Source of the DNA: Bacteroidota bacterium
GTDB lineage: Bacteria; Bacteroidota; Bacteroidia; Cytophagales; Cyclobacteriaceae
DNA length: 64,000 bases
Assembly: GCA_018267275.1 (NCBI GenBank)
Contig: JAFDYV010000009.1
Coordinates: 483,980-547,979 of the forward strand
Direction: 5' to 3'
The notes under the pieces are model-generated. The model saw nothing but the letters and a program-made list of their open reading frames with translations, was not told where the DNA came from and ran no database searches. The translations under genes and the position numbers were made by a program. Shown here in pieces: positions 34,865 to 44,586 of the stretch. Within the stretch, counting starts at the first letter, position 1. Every line of letters begins with the position of its first letter.

Positions 34865-36427
34865 ATGAAAACGAAAATAGCTACTGTATGCATCTCGCTC
34901 TTTGCCACCCTCTGTTCTTTGGCTCAATCAAAAAAAGAAAATGTAAACATTATCAACTACTTTGCTTCAAATAATCAGATTATTGGTACCCCTATGGTAG
35001 ATCAAAACAATGAATTCAGGTTTTACCCTGATCTAAGTTTTCAAGATGCAATTACAGGCATTGAAGTGTATTATTTTGTACTGAACGATGTGCACAAACA
35101 TCACCTCACCAAGAGAGAAGACGGGCGTTACTGGTCTTGCATCATGCGTGACTTTTCGTTGGGTGAAGCAATTCAGAGGGTCGAGGTTATTGTGGATTGT
35201 TCAGTTGAGAACTTAAATAAAACACTTGGCCGATATGGGCTAAAGCCGATAAGCATAAAAGACTTTAATCCTTACCTATTACTAAGAAGAGGCGAGGATC
35301 GTACGTTATATAATATTTCGCTGTATGAGAACATCAAGCAAGAGGGAATCGATGAGAAAGCCAAGCTAACAAACTCTCTAAATAACTTAAATTCCACAAT
35401 TAAGGAATTTCAAAACAGAACCGAGAGACTAAATAGCAGAATTAATGAGATTAGGGCAACGCAACAAAATCTTTCGAACGCTTACAATAATATCAATAGT
35501 AATTATCGATTGATTAACCAAGCTTTCGCTACGCTCGAAACAAAATACAAAACATCGAAAGAGCTACCAACTGGCGAATTGAACGAATTGAAGAAAAGAG
35601 CAGATTCTACAATTCGAGGGTATGACAACTATATTACCCTCATTAAAACCAACGCACCAGACAACGCAATTAATGAATTTACAACTGAGGTTAGCAGAGC
35701 GAAGAGTGACTTTACAGTGCAGTTTGAGATTTTTAAGAGTGACATAAATAAATCTGTTGCCTCTAGCTTTGATAGTACTTATAAAGCTATTCAAGAAAAG
35801 ATTAGACCACTCACTCTAAGTGGCATACCAACAAACTACGAACGAGAGAAAGAAGCCATCCGCCAAATTGGATCAAATTCTGAAAACCGATTATATTCCG
35901 CTTATGTCGAAAATCGGGCAGCCAGCATGCTCGACATGCGCTACAAAAAATCTGACACGACAATTATTCAATTCAACTACCGCAACGACAAGCAATCGCT
36001 CCAATATCTGCAAGCAGGTGACCCACAGGAAAAGCTTGGAATTTTCAGGGCCAGACTTGTGCCATTTCCTTTCTATAACCAATCTACAACTGGAGTTTCC
36101 ACCACTGACGATAATTTTAAATGGCAGCGCGGAAAAGTCATCTATGAAATTGGTATCAACTTCGGATATGCCATTGTAAAAGATGATCACTTTATCCCTC
36201 GATTTTTTGACATAAATAGACTGGGCTTAGGCATTGGAATATCAGCCGATACGTTCAGCGATAAGCCGACTTTTCTTTCAGTATCATTAACCTACGACAT
36301 GAATACTTATACATCGCTAAGTTTTGGCGCAAATCTTATAGACAAACCTGGTTTTTATATGGGGGTGGGTATCAATGCTCGAGCATTTAAGGACTTGGTT
36401 AAAAATTCAGGAGCTTTGTTTAAATAA
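34865..36427 (+). CDS. Exported coiled-coil protein with barrel-like C-terminus
   Basis: This 520-residue protein has a signal peptide (VCISLFATLCSLAQ), a beta-rich N-terminal region, a coiled coil (about 160-245: LTNSLNNLNSTIKEFQNRTE and on) and a beta-rich C-terminus (from about 410: INFGYAIVKD, RLGLGIGISADTF, SFGANLIDKPGFYMGVGI) like a small outer-membrane barrel. Together with the preceding gene (6 bp upstream) it may form an envelope complex. Function unknown. Confidence 0.65.
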   Translation: MKTKIATVCISLFATLCSLAQSKKENVNIINYFASNNQIIGTPMVDQNNEFRFYPDLSFQDAITGIEVYYFVLNDVHKHHLTKREDGRYWSCIMRDFSLGEAIQRVEVIVDCSVENLNKTLGRYGLKPISIKDFNPYLLLRRGEDRTLYNISLYENIKQEGIDEKAKLTNSLNNLNSTIKEFQNRTERLNSRINEIRATQQNLSNAYNNINSNYRLINQAFATLETKYKTSKELPTGELNELKKRADSTIRGYDNYITLIKTNAPDNAINEFTTEVSRAKSDFTVQFEIFKSDINKSVASSFDSTYKAIQEKIRPLTLSGIPTNYEREKEAIRQIGSNSENRLYSAYVENRAASMLDMRYKKSDTTIIQFNYRNDKQSLQYLQAGDPQEKLGIFRARLVPFPFYNQSTTGVSTTDDNFKWQRGKVIYEIGINFGYAIVKDDHFIPRFFDINRLGLGIGISADTFSDKPTFLSVSLTYDMNTYTSLSFGANLIDKPGFYMGVGINARAFKDLVKNSGALFK

Positions 36428-36444
36428 CGAACCAGCACCTCGTC

Positions 36445-36467
36445 AGCGCGCGTTTGTAAAGCGCGCT
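36445..36467. terminator. GC hairpin ending the nine-gene run
   Basis: AGCGCGC (36445-36451) pairs with GCGCGCT (36461-36467), loop of nine bases. It lies 18 bp past the last stop; there is no T run, so termination is uncertain. A similar but degenerate sequence occurs near 48038-48058. Confidence 0.35.
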
Positions 36468-36520
36468 AATTCCCTCCTTCCGTAGCTCGCCCGCTCATTC
36501 TTTTTATTATCTTAGCCAAC

Positions 36521-36820
36521 ATGTCTCGCCAACTCATTAACCAATACTACACCAAACTCGAGCGGATCATTCAATATGGTGGCAGCAGAAATGAAACTGC
36601 CATCCGGCAAGCATTCTATGCGCTGCCAAATGAATATGCCAACAAAAAGAACCTCGAACTCATTACTGAAATCCACATCAAAGGAACCAAGGGCACCGAG
36701 GTGCATCCGGACCGTGTTAACTCCACCTTAATGAATAATTGGCATTTAATTTCTTTGGTGTTTATGTGTGAAGCGCAGAGTGCTGAGATAGTGACTTCGC
36801 GAAGACTAAAAAACGATTGA
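36521..36820 (+). CDS. Truncated N-terminal remnant of a type ISP-like restriction-methylation enzyme
   Basis: This 99-residue frame begins INQYYTKLERIIQYGGSRNE and continues AIRQAFYALPNEYANKKNLEL, the pattern that opens type ISP and similar large fused restriction-methyltransferases. It matches to about residue 65 (TEVHPDR) and then turns into unrelated sequence (MNNWHLISLVFMCEAQSA) and stops, without nuclease, helicase or methylase parts. I read it as a leftover of a lost defence gene at the edge of the present defence island. Confidence 0.6.
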   Translation: MSRQLINQYYTKLERIIQYGGSRNETAIRQAFYALPNEYANKKNLELITEIHIKGTKGTEVHPDRVNSTLMNNWHLISLVFMCEAQSAEIVTSRRLKND

Positions 36821-36836
36821 AAACTCCGCCAACACC

Positions 36837-37568
36837 ATGACCTCCACCACGTCCTCCTACAAAAACATTCGCCAAACCATTGGTGCGCTAGGCATCGCAT
36901 TGCCGGTGCTCATCTATCTGCACACCGGCATTGTTGGCGGTTGCTGGCATCTGCAAGACAGCATCAGCCATTACTATTATACTACGGGCAATGTTTTCTT
37001 TGAAGGTGTGCTATGGATACTCGGCCTGGTGTTGATCTACTATCCCGCTTACAAACACGATAAGAAAGGAGATGTAATCCTTACCAGCATATCAGGGTTT
37101 TTGGCGTGGGGTGTGGCACTTATCCCCACCAATAACGATAGCAACGACAGTTGCGCCATCTTCAACTTCCCGCCCGACTCTGACTTGCGCAACGGCATTC
37201 ACCTGGCGTGTGCGGGGTTGATGTTGCTCATTTTCTCTTATATCAGCATTCGGCTTTTTACGCGGTCGAATCCGGAAAACTATGGTACACACAATACTGA
37301 TAAATGGAAAAAAATCAGAAACCGCATTTATCGAACTTGTGGGGTAGCTACGGCAGTAAGCATCTTTACCATTGTCATTCTCATGCAGATTGAAAACCTA
37401 CTGAAGATAACGATTGGGTTCAAGTACGTTTTTTGGTTGGAGGTAACTTCTATTGTGCCGTTTGGCATTGCCTGGCTGGTGAAGGGCGGCTTTCTTTTCA
37501 CTGACCAAGGAGAAGAGAGCACTGTAGCGCAAGCGAAGAACATGATATTTAAGCCAAGTCAAAAATAA
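36837..37568 (+). CDS. Seven-helix-like membrane protein, unknown function
   Basis: This 243-residue protein has about six hydrophobic helices (near 18-38, 55-72, 85-102, 118-140, 165-185, 195-212). A conserved-looking SISHYYYTTGNVFFEG loop follows the first helix and NFPPDSDLRNGIHLACAG precedes the fourth. The arrangement recalls DUF998/Frag1-like membrane proteins, but I cannot confirm it. It starts 16 bp after the remnant gene. Confidence 0.65.
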   Translation: MTSTTSSYKNIRQTIGALGIALPVLIYLHTGIVGGCWHLQDSISHYYYTTGNVFFEGVLWILGLVLIYYPAYKHDKKGDVILTSISGFLAWGVALIPTNNDSNDSCAIFNFPPDSDLRNGIHLACAGLMLLIFSYISIRLFTRSNPENYGTHNTDKWKKIRNRIYRTCGVATAVSIFTIVILMQIENLLKITIGFKYVFWLEVTSIVPFGIAWLVKGGFLFTDQGEESTVAQAKNMIFKPSQK

Positions 37569-37842
37569 AATCTATGCTTCCTACTTCGTTCTACCTTGCC
37601 AAGGCCAGAGACAGCTTATATCTTAAAGGTTTATGAAAAAGGTAAACATGTGTAAATCGACTGCCAAGTTGCCGCGGTCGGGTATTTCACCAAGTTTGGG
37701 TGAAGGAATAGTGATGAGTGGTTGGTGGGCCCCCGCACGAGGGGCGTTTTCAAATCAAAAGTTTCCCATTAACTTTAGGGTGAGCCCACATACTTCTTTT
37801 GAATAAAGAGGAGTGGTGGGCTTTTAGTTTGAATTCATACAG
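37569..37842 (+). other. Structured leader before the helicase gene
   Basis: This 274-bp gap holds several inverted repeats: TTCACC/GGTGAA near 37685-37705, GCCCC/GGGGC near 37731-37745, and a 40-bp hairpin at 37783-37822 (AGCCCAC with GTGGGCT, partly paired interior) followed by TTT 20 bp before the helicase ATG. The last could act as an attenuator. No open frame of note. Confidence 0.4.
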
Positions 37843-40800
37843 ATGCCAAAGATTTACGATAACATTGAGCACCATCTGACAAAAGGGCTCAACGAAACAC
37901 TTGAACTCTCCCAACGGACAGATTTTTGTGTTGGCTACTTCAATCTGAGAGGTTGGAAACAAGTTGCCGAACGGATAGACTCATTACCCGGAGCCAACGT
38001 GATGGAGGGTGATGATGAGCTTCATCGCTATTGCCGACTTCTAGTTGGAATGCAAAAAATGCCATTGGACATTTTAAAGGAACATTTTCGACATGATGAT
38101 GAACATATAATTGATCAGGCCGAAGCCGTAAAGCTTAAAAAAAGATTGGCACAAGAATTTAAAGACCAATTGACTATTGGAACACCAACCGAATTAGACG
38201 AAAAAGCTCTACGAAAACTAAGTCTACAACTAAAAGACAAAAAAGTAGTAGTTAAGCTTCATCTAAGGTATACACTTCATGCAAAACTCTATCTAGCCTT
38301 TAGTGATGACAAGCGGGTTCCGGTGGTCGGATTTTTGGGAAGTAGTAACCTAACACTTGCCGGACTTGCCAGGCAAGGAGAATTGAATATTGATGTCATG
38401 GATCAGGATGCAGCAAATAAGCTTTCAGCATGGTTCGATGATAGATGGAAAGACAGGTGGTGCATTGACATTAGTCAGGAACTAATCGAAATTATCGACA
38501 ATAGCTGGGCAGCGGATAGATTGCTTTCTCCATTTCATATCTATCTAAAAATGGCTTACCACCTTTCGCAAGAAGCAAGAGCGGGTTTGAACGAATATCG
38601 TTTACCAAGAATATTCCAGAAAGAACTTTTTGATTTCCAGCAATCAGCTGTAAAAATAGCTGCCAAGAAGCTGGATAAACGAGAGGGTGTTCTTATTGGC
38701 GATGTGGTAGGATTGGGCAAAACAATCACAGCCTGCGCATTAGCCAAGATGTTCGAAGAAAGTAATTTCTATTCCACCTTGATTATTTGCCCGCCCAACC
38801 TGAAGCCAATGTGGAACGAGTACATCAACCGGTACGACCTAAAGGCAGTACCTGTTTCGATTGGCGAGGTTCAGAAAAGACTTCCCGAGTTAAGACGTTT
38901 CCGACTCGTAATCATAGATGAAAGCCACAACCTGAGAAATGACCAAGGAAGTCGCTATCGTTCGATTAAAGCTTACTTGGAAGAAAATGAAAGTAAAGTG
39001 ATTTTGCTTTCGGCCACTCCTTATAATAAGTCTTACCTCGACTTATCAAATCAACTAAGATTATTTTTATCAGATGACAAAGATTTAGGCATAAGTCCGG
39101 AGAGGTATATTGAATCTATCGGTGGGAAGGTACAATTTGATTCACGACATACTGAAACGTTCATCAGAAGTATAAAAGCGTTTGAACGAAGTCACTTCGC
39201 TGATGATTGGCGTGAGCTGATGCGACTTTATTTGGTTCGGAGGACAAGAAGCTTTATAAAGGAGAACTATGCTTCAACCGACACAACAAATGCAAGAAAA
39301 TACTTGACTTTCCCCGATGGAACGAAGTCCTATTTTCCTGACCGTGTACCAAGAAAGGTCGAATACGAATTTGATTTGAATGACCCAAAAGATCAATATG
39401 CAAAACTTTATTCGTCAAAAGTAGTTGACGCGATTAATGACCTTGAATTGCCCAGATACGGCTTAGGAAATTTTCTTGAGCAGAAGCCAAAAACAAAAGC
39501 TGCTAAGGAAGAAGAAGTGATTATGCAAAATCTCTCCCGTGCAGGAAAACGACTCATGGGATTTTGCCGAACTAACTTGTTTAAGCGTTTGGAAAGCAGT
39601 GGTTACTCATTTTTACTTTCATTAAGCAGACACATTTTAAGGAACTATATCTTTGTCTATGCCATTCAAAATCAACTTCCGCTGCCTATTGGCAAGAATA
39701 TTTCACAAAATCTTGACGATTTTCTAGAAGATAGCGATACCGATAAAGAAATCAATGAAGACAATCACCTGAACTTAATTCTTAACGAAGAGAGCTATTT
39801 AAAACAGGCAGAAAAAGTTTACAAACTTTTTGCAAGCGATTCTCACAAGCAGCATTTCGATTGGATACGAAGCGAATTCTTTTCGCCCGCTTTACAAAAA
39901 AACCTGATTGATGACGGGCGGGATATTATCAAGATTCTGAGTCTCGGAAAAGATTGGAATCCTGCGCAAGACAGGCAACTTAATGCATTACATAAGTTAC
40001 TAACAGAAACCCATGCCAAAGAGAAGATCTTAGTGTTTACTCAGTTTGCTGATACAGCCTACTACCTAACGGAGCAATTAGTTAAACGTGGACTAAAAAA
40101 GGTCGAGTGCGTGACTGGGGATACTGAAAATCCCTCTGCAATCGCTCAACGCTTTAGCCCTGTTAGCAATGCAAAGCCAGAGTATGTGCAGCTTAATCAA
40201 GACTTACGGATTTTAATCACAACTGATGTATTGAGTGAAGGTCAAAACCTGCAGGACGCACACGTGATTCTCAATTACGACTTACCCTGGGCAATTATAA
40301 GGCTCATTCAACGCGCTGGCCGCGTTGATCGCATCGGTCAGAAATCCGAACAGATTCTTTGTTATTCATTCTTGCCAGAAGATGGTATTGAACAGATCAT
40401 CAATCTAAGAGGAAGATTGAGTAATAGAATCAAACAAAACGCTGAGGTGGTAGGTTCAGACGAAACGTTTTTTGACGGAGACCCCATAAACATTGAGGAC
40501 TTGTACAACGAACGAGCAGGAATGCTGGATGAAGATGATCAAGACGGTGAAGTTGATTTAGCGTCTTACGCTTATCAGATTTGGAAAAATGCAACGGATG
40601 AAGATCCAGCGCTAAATAAATTAATTCCTGACTTGCCAAATGTAGTATATGCCACAAAACAGAACAGCGAGGATGCAAATCACGAAGGTGTGATTGTTTA
40701 CACACGAACCGTTCAAGAGAATGATGTACTTGCCTGGGTTAACAGAAACGGCAAACTGATTACGCAATCGCAGCTTACCATTTTAAAAGCTGCTCATTGC

Positions 40801-41211
40801 ACCCCCGACACCAAGCCAAAATATCGACTCAATACGCACCATGATCTAGTGAAACAGGGCATTGACTACATACGCGAAGAAGAGAGAACCACAGGCGGTT
40901 CGCTCGGTAAGAAAACCGGTGTTAAGTACAGGGTTTACATGCGTCTTGATAAATTCTGCAAAGACAATGAAGGAACGCTATTTGTTTCTGAGGCCTTAAA
41001 GAAAGCCATTGATGATATTTATAAGTTCCCATTAAAGGAGTTCGGGCGCGAAACACTCAATCGCCAGTTAAAGGCTGGCATTTCAGATGATGAACTTGCT
41101 TCGCTGGTTATTTCGTTGCGCGAAGAAGATAAGTTGAGTATTATCAATGAAGATGAGCAACCCTTTAATGAACCTCAAATCATTTGCTCTCTTGGACTTT
41201 CAAATAGTTAA
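37843..41211 (+). CDS. PLD-nuclease/SNF2-family helicase fusion, defence enzyme
   Basis: This 1122-residue protein begins with a phospholipase-D-like nuclease domain: H146-x-K148 in LHAKLYLAF and G166-S-S-N169 with E downstream. An SF2/SNF2 helicase follows: GDVVGLGKT (286-294), DESH (359-362), LSATPYN, then TTDVLSEGQNLQDA and QRAGRVDRIGQ (823-833). Only one HxK motif is present, so the nuclease would act as a dimer. PLD nucleases serve ATP-dependent restriction systems such as NgoAVII and CglI, where nuclease and helicase are separate. The adjacent methyltransferase (6 bp) completes a likely restriction-modification pair. Confidence 0.88.
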   Translation: MPKIYDNIEHHLTKGLNETLELSQRTDFCVGYFNLRGWKQVAERIDSLPGANVMEGDDELHRYCRLLVGMQKMPLDILKEHFRHDDEHIIDQAEAVKLKKRLAQEFKDQLTIGTPTELDEKALRKLSLQLKDKKVVVKLHLRYTLHAKLYLAFSDDKRVPVVGFLGSSNLTLAGLARQGELNIDVMDQDAANKLSAWFDDRWKDRWCIDISQELIEIIDNSWAADRLLSPFHIYLKMAYHLSQEARAGLNEYRLPRIFQKELFDFQQSAVKIAAKKLDKREGVLIGDVVGLGKTITACALAKMFEESNFYSTLIICPPNLKPMWNEYINRYDLKAVPVSIGEVQKRLPELRRFRLVIIDESHNLRNDQGSRYRSIKAYLEENESKVILLSATPYNKSYLDLSNQLRLFLSDDKDLGISPERYIESIGGKVQFDSRHTETFIRSIKAFERSHFADDWRELMRLYLVRRTRSFIKENYASTDTTNARKYLTFPDGTKSYFPDRVPRKVEYEFDLNDPKDQYAKLYSSKVVDAINDLELPRYGLGNFLEQKPKTKAAKEEEVIMQNLSRAGKRLMGFCRTNLFKRLESSGYSFLLSLSRHILRNYIFVYAIQNQLPLPIGKNISQNLDDFLEDSDTDKEINEDNHLNLILNEESYLKQAEKVYKLFASDSHKQHFDWIRSEFFSPALQKNLIDDGRDIIKILSLGKDWNPAQDRQLNALHKLLTETHAKEKILVFTQFADTAYYLTEQLVKRGLKKVECVTGDTENPSAIAQRFSPVSNAKPEYVQLNQDLRILITTDVLSEGQNLQDAHVILNYDLPWAIIRLIQRAGRVDRIGQKSEQILCYSFLPEDGIEQIINLRGRLSNRIKQNAEVVGSDETFFDGDPINIEDLYNERAGMLDEDDQDGEVDLASYAYQIWKNATDEDPALNKLIPDLPNVVYATKQNSEDANHEGVIVYTRTVQENDVLAWVNRNGKLITQSQLTILKAAHCTPDTKPKYRLNTHHDLVKQGIDYIREEERTTGGSLGKKTGVKYRVYMRLDKFCKDNEGTLFVSEALKKAIDDIYKFPLKEFGRETLNRQLKAGISDDELASLVISLREEDKLSIINEDEQPFNEPQIICSLGLSNS

Positions 41212-41217
41212 CTTTCT

Positions 41218-44200
41218 ATGGCTTTATCTAAAAGAGAATTTACCCGATATATCCGTGAGTTCAAATTCAAGGAGCTTTTTAATGACATGGGCTGGAACAA
41301 CGACAGAACCAGTCAGCCCATTACCGTAGATGACTTGGTATTCACATTAACAGGTGTTGCTGAAAAGAGTGGCTTCAAAATTTTACTATGTCATCCAAAT
41401 GCAGAGGGTTTGATTCCAGAATACGCCATCCGCAGAAAGGTTGATGCAAAAATCACTAAACTATTCCAGGAGCACCTGATCATTTTTGTAGATGCCAAAA
41501 ATCACGAACAGATATGGCAACTGGTAGTTCGGCAACCCGGCCGGCCGGCAAAAGCCACGGAAACCCGTTACCACATTACGCAAGACCCCGAACTGCTGTT
41601 TCAGCGGGCCTCCGGTATATTCTTTGAATTGGATGAAGAAGAAAAGATTACCATTGTTGACGTAACCCAACGCATCGCAGAAAACTTTCACCAGAACAAC
41701 GAGCGCGTTACCAAACAGTTCTATGAGAAGTTCAGCAAAGAACATACTTCCTTTCTCAAATTCATCACGGGTATCGAAGACAATGTAAACAAGGAGTGGT
41801 ATGCTTCTTTGATGCTCAACCGACTCATGTTTTGCTATTTCATTCAAAAGAAGGGCTTTCTGGATAACAACAAAAACTATCTATCGGATAAACTAAAGGT
41901 GTGTCAGGAAAAAAAGGGCAAGAATAAGTTCTACTCCTTCTACCGAAGTTTCTTGCTTACCCTGTTTCACCAGGGATTAGGAGCGCCCGATCACACCAAA
42001 GAACTAAAAGATGAGATTGGTAAAGTACCTTACCTGAATGGAGGCTTGTTTGAGGAGCATGAGTTGGAAGCCACCAATCCAAAAATAGATATTGACGACA
42101 AAGCCTTTGAGCGCATTTTCAAATTTTTTAGTGAATGGGAATGGCATCTGGATACCCGGCACACCGCCAGCGGCAAAGACATTAACCCCGATGTAATTGG
42201 CTACATCTTTGAAAAGTACATTAACGATCGGGCCGACATGGGTGCGTACTACACCAAAGAGGATATTACTGACTACATCAGCAAAAATTGTATACTGCCA
42301 TACCTGTTTGATGAAACCAAACGGAACTACAGCAAGGTCTTTGCTTCCGATGGTGAGATTTGGCAAATGGTGAAAGCCTCCGGTGACGAATACATTTATG
42401 ATGCAGTAAAACATGGAGCAACCGCAGCCTTGCCGAAAGAAATAAGCAAAGGCATTAAAGATGTGGCTCAGCGCACTGAATGGAACAAGCCCGCCCCCGC
42501 AGAATTTGCCTTGCCCACAGAAATCTGGCGCGAGGTGGTGGAGCGCAGAAACCGCTATGAAGAAGTAAAAAGCAAAATTGAAAAAGGTGAAGTACAAACC
42601 ATTAATGACTTTATAACCTACAACCTGAACATAAGCCAGTTTGTGCAAGACTTGGTGGAGAGTACCAATGACACAGAATTTCTAAAAGAGTTTTACAAAG
42701 CACTGAACAGCGTAACCATTATTGACCCCACATGCGGCTCAGGCGCATTTTTGTTTGCGGCCATGAACATACTGGAGCCGCTCTATGAAGCCTGCATTAT
42801 GCGCATGCGCGCGTTTGTAGAAGATGAAGACCGGATAAACAAGGAAGAAAAAACCACCTTTAGCCACAAGCACAAGTTTTTTCGCGAAGTGCTGGAGAAC
42901 ATACAGAACCCGCAGCATCCCAACTTGCAGTATTTCATTTACAAGAGCATTATCCTGCGCAACCTCTATGGAGTTGACATTATGAAGGAAGCCGTAGAGA
43001 TTGCAAAACTGCGGTTATTCTTAAAGTTGGTGGCCACCGTTGAGGCCGATTACAAAAAACCTAATCTCGGGTTAGAACCTCTGCCCGACATTGACTTTAA
43101 TATTAGAGCAGGAAACACGCTGATTGGTTTTGCAACTGAAGCTGAATTAAAGAAAGGCCTTACCTATACGCTTGACGGTCTGATGGCACAACCCGTAATT
43201 GAAGAGAAGTGTGATATAGTTGCCAAAACATTTAAACGCTACAAAGAAATACAACTTACTTATGGTGACGATTTCAAACAGTTTAAAAAGGCGAAAGAAG
43301 AACTCAACAAAAGACTGAAAGAACTCAACCACGAACTCAACCAGCTTTTATACAAACAAACACCAGCCATTAAGTACGACAAGTGGCTTGCCTCGCACCA
43401 ACCCTTCCACTGGTTTGCTGAGTTTTATGAAACCATCCATGATGGCGGGTTTGATGTCATTATTGGTAATCCACCTTATGTTGAATACAAGGATGTAAAG
43501 GAAACCTACACCCTGAGAGATTTCAAATCTCAGGAATCAGGAGACCTATACGCATTTGTTATGGAGCGTTCGCTTAGTATTTCAAGTGACAAGTCAAAAC
43601 TAGGCTTTATTATTCCGATGAGTTGCTTTACTGTGGATGGTTTTAGTTCTATTCAGAATTTGTATTATAAATTCAATGATACCCTGTACGTAAGCAATTG
43701 GTCGGGTGACGCTCATCCAGCTAAACTATTTGAAGGGGTAGATAAGAGACTCCACATTCTATTAGCATCAAGAACCAAAACTGACTCAACAAAAAATTGC
43801 AGGGCATTAACAACAAAGTACATAAAGTGGTACGCGGATGAAAGAGCTACCTTATTTGATGCAAAACCCGTTTATTACTTAATTGACAGAAAGAACACTC
43901 CGGTCTTTCAAAACTCTCTTCCAAAAATTGCCTCCCCATTGGAGGAATCAATTTTGAGGAAAATAAAGCAATTTAAGACTGTAGCTCAGCAACAATCTCC
44001 TAACGCGAGTCAGCATATTATTTACTACACAAGGAAGGTTTCTTTTTTTCTTCAATTCTTAGATTTTATTCCAACTGTCAAAGGAGCTGACGGAAAAAAT
44101 AGGGAGCCTTCTGAGTTAAAGACGATTCATCTCTCGAATGACCATACTAAGAACGTTATTCTTTCTGGCTTTAGCTCTTCTGCTTTCTACTGGTTCTATA

Positions 44201-44532
44201 TTATCAATTCTGATTGTCGAAATCTAAATAAAAGAGAAATAGTGAGTTTTCCTGTGCCCGAAATACCAGATGCCGAAAAGCAAGTGTTTAAAAGTTCTAT
44301 TAAGAGGTTGATGAAGGATTTTGCAAAGAACTCAACTTTACGAACTGTTACTTACAAAGATAAGGGAGCAATTACTGTTCAGTATTTTAATTTTAGATTA
44401 TCAAAACCGATAATTGACGAAATCGACATGACGCTTTCATCCCATTACGGATTTACCTCAGATGAACTCGACTTCATCATCAACTACGATATCAAGTACC
44501 GCATGGGTAAGGAACTGGAGGAAGAGGATTGA
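41218..44532 (+). CDS. Eco57I-class N6-adenine DNA methyltransferase
   Basis: This 1104-residue protein has the N6-adenine methyltransferase motifs I, DPTCGSGAFLF (503-513), and IV, NPPY (751-754), in the Eco57I/type IIG arrangement, with a target-recognition-like region after 800 (FIIPMSCFTVDGF, NREPSELKTIHLSNDHTK). The first 500 residues include VDAKITKLFQEHLIIFVDAK, a stretch reminiscent of a nuclease fold but not a clear PD-(D/E)XK. It should methylate host DNA at the site attacked by the PLD-SNF2 partner. No linked specificity subunit is seen. Confidence 0.88.
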   Translation: MALSKREFTRYIREFKFKELFNDMGWNNDRTSQPITVDDLVFTLTGVAEKSGFKILLCHPNAEGLIPEYAIRRKVDAKITKLFQEHLIIFVDAKNHEQIWQLVVRQPGRPAKATETRYHITQDPELLFQRASGIFFELDEEEKITIVDVTQRIAENFHQNNERVTKQFYEKFSKEHTSFLKFITGIEDNVNKEWYASLMLNRLMFCYFIQKKGFLDNNKNYLSDKLKVCQEKKGKNKFYSFYRSFLLTLFHQGLGAPDHTKELKDEIGKVPYLNGGLFEEHELEATNPKIDIDDKAFERIFKFFSEWEWHLDTRHTASGKDINPDVIGYIFEKYINDRADMGAYYTKEDITDYISKNCILPYLFDETKRNYSKVFASDGEIWQMVKASGDEYIYDAVKHGATAALPKEISKGIKDVAQRTEWNKPAPAEFALPTEIWREVVERRNRYEEVKSKIEKGEVQTINDFITYNLNISQFVQDLVESTNDTEFLKEFYKALNSVTIIDPTCGSGAFLFAAMNILEPLYEACIMRMRAFVEDEDRINKEEKTTFSHKHKFFREVLENIQNPQHPNLQYFIYKSIILRNLYGVDIMKEAVEIAKLRLFLKLVATVEADYKKPNLGLEPLPDIDFNIRAGNTLIGFATEAELKKGLTYTLDGLMAQPVIEEKCDIVAKTFKRYKEIQLTYGDDFKQFKKAKEELNKRLKELNHELNQLLYKQTPAIKYDKWLASHQPFHWFAEFYETIHDGGFDVIIGNPPYVEYKDVKETYTLRDFKSQESGDLYAFVMERSLSISSDKSKLGFIIPMSCFTVDGFSSIQNLYYKFNDTLYVSNWSGDAHPAKLFEGVDKRLHILLASRTKTDSTKNCRALTTKYIKWYADERATLFDAKPVYYLIDRKNTPVFQNSLPKIASPLEESILRKIKQFKTVAQQQSPNASQHIIYYTRKVSFFLQFLDFIPTVKGADGKNREPSELKTIHLSNDHTKNVILSGFSSSAFYWFYIINSDCRNLNKREIVSFPVPEIPDAEKQVFKSSIKRLMKDFAKNSTLRTVTYKDKGAITVQYFNFRLSKPIIDEIDMTLSSHYGFTSDELDFIINYDIKYRMGKELEEED

Positions 44533-44586
44533 GTGATGTAAAAGCATGTGTTTTATTTAACGTTTATATGACTGAAAGAACGGGTA

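Noticed and set aside
37843..44532. DISARM or BREX system
   Set aside because: drmA, drmB, pglZ and brxC-like genes are absent; only a helicase-nuclease fusion and a methyltransferase are present.
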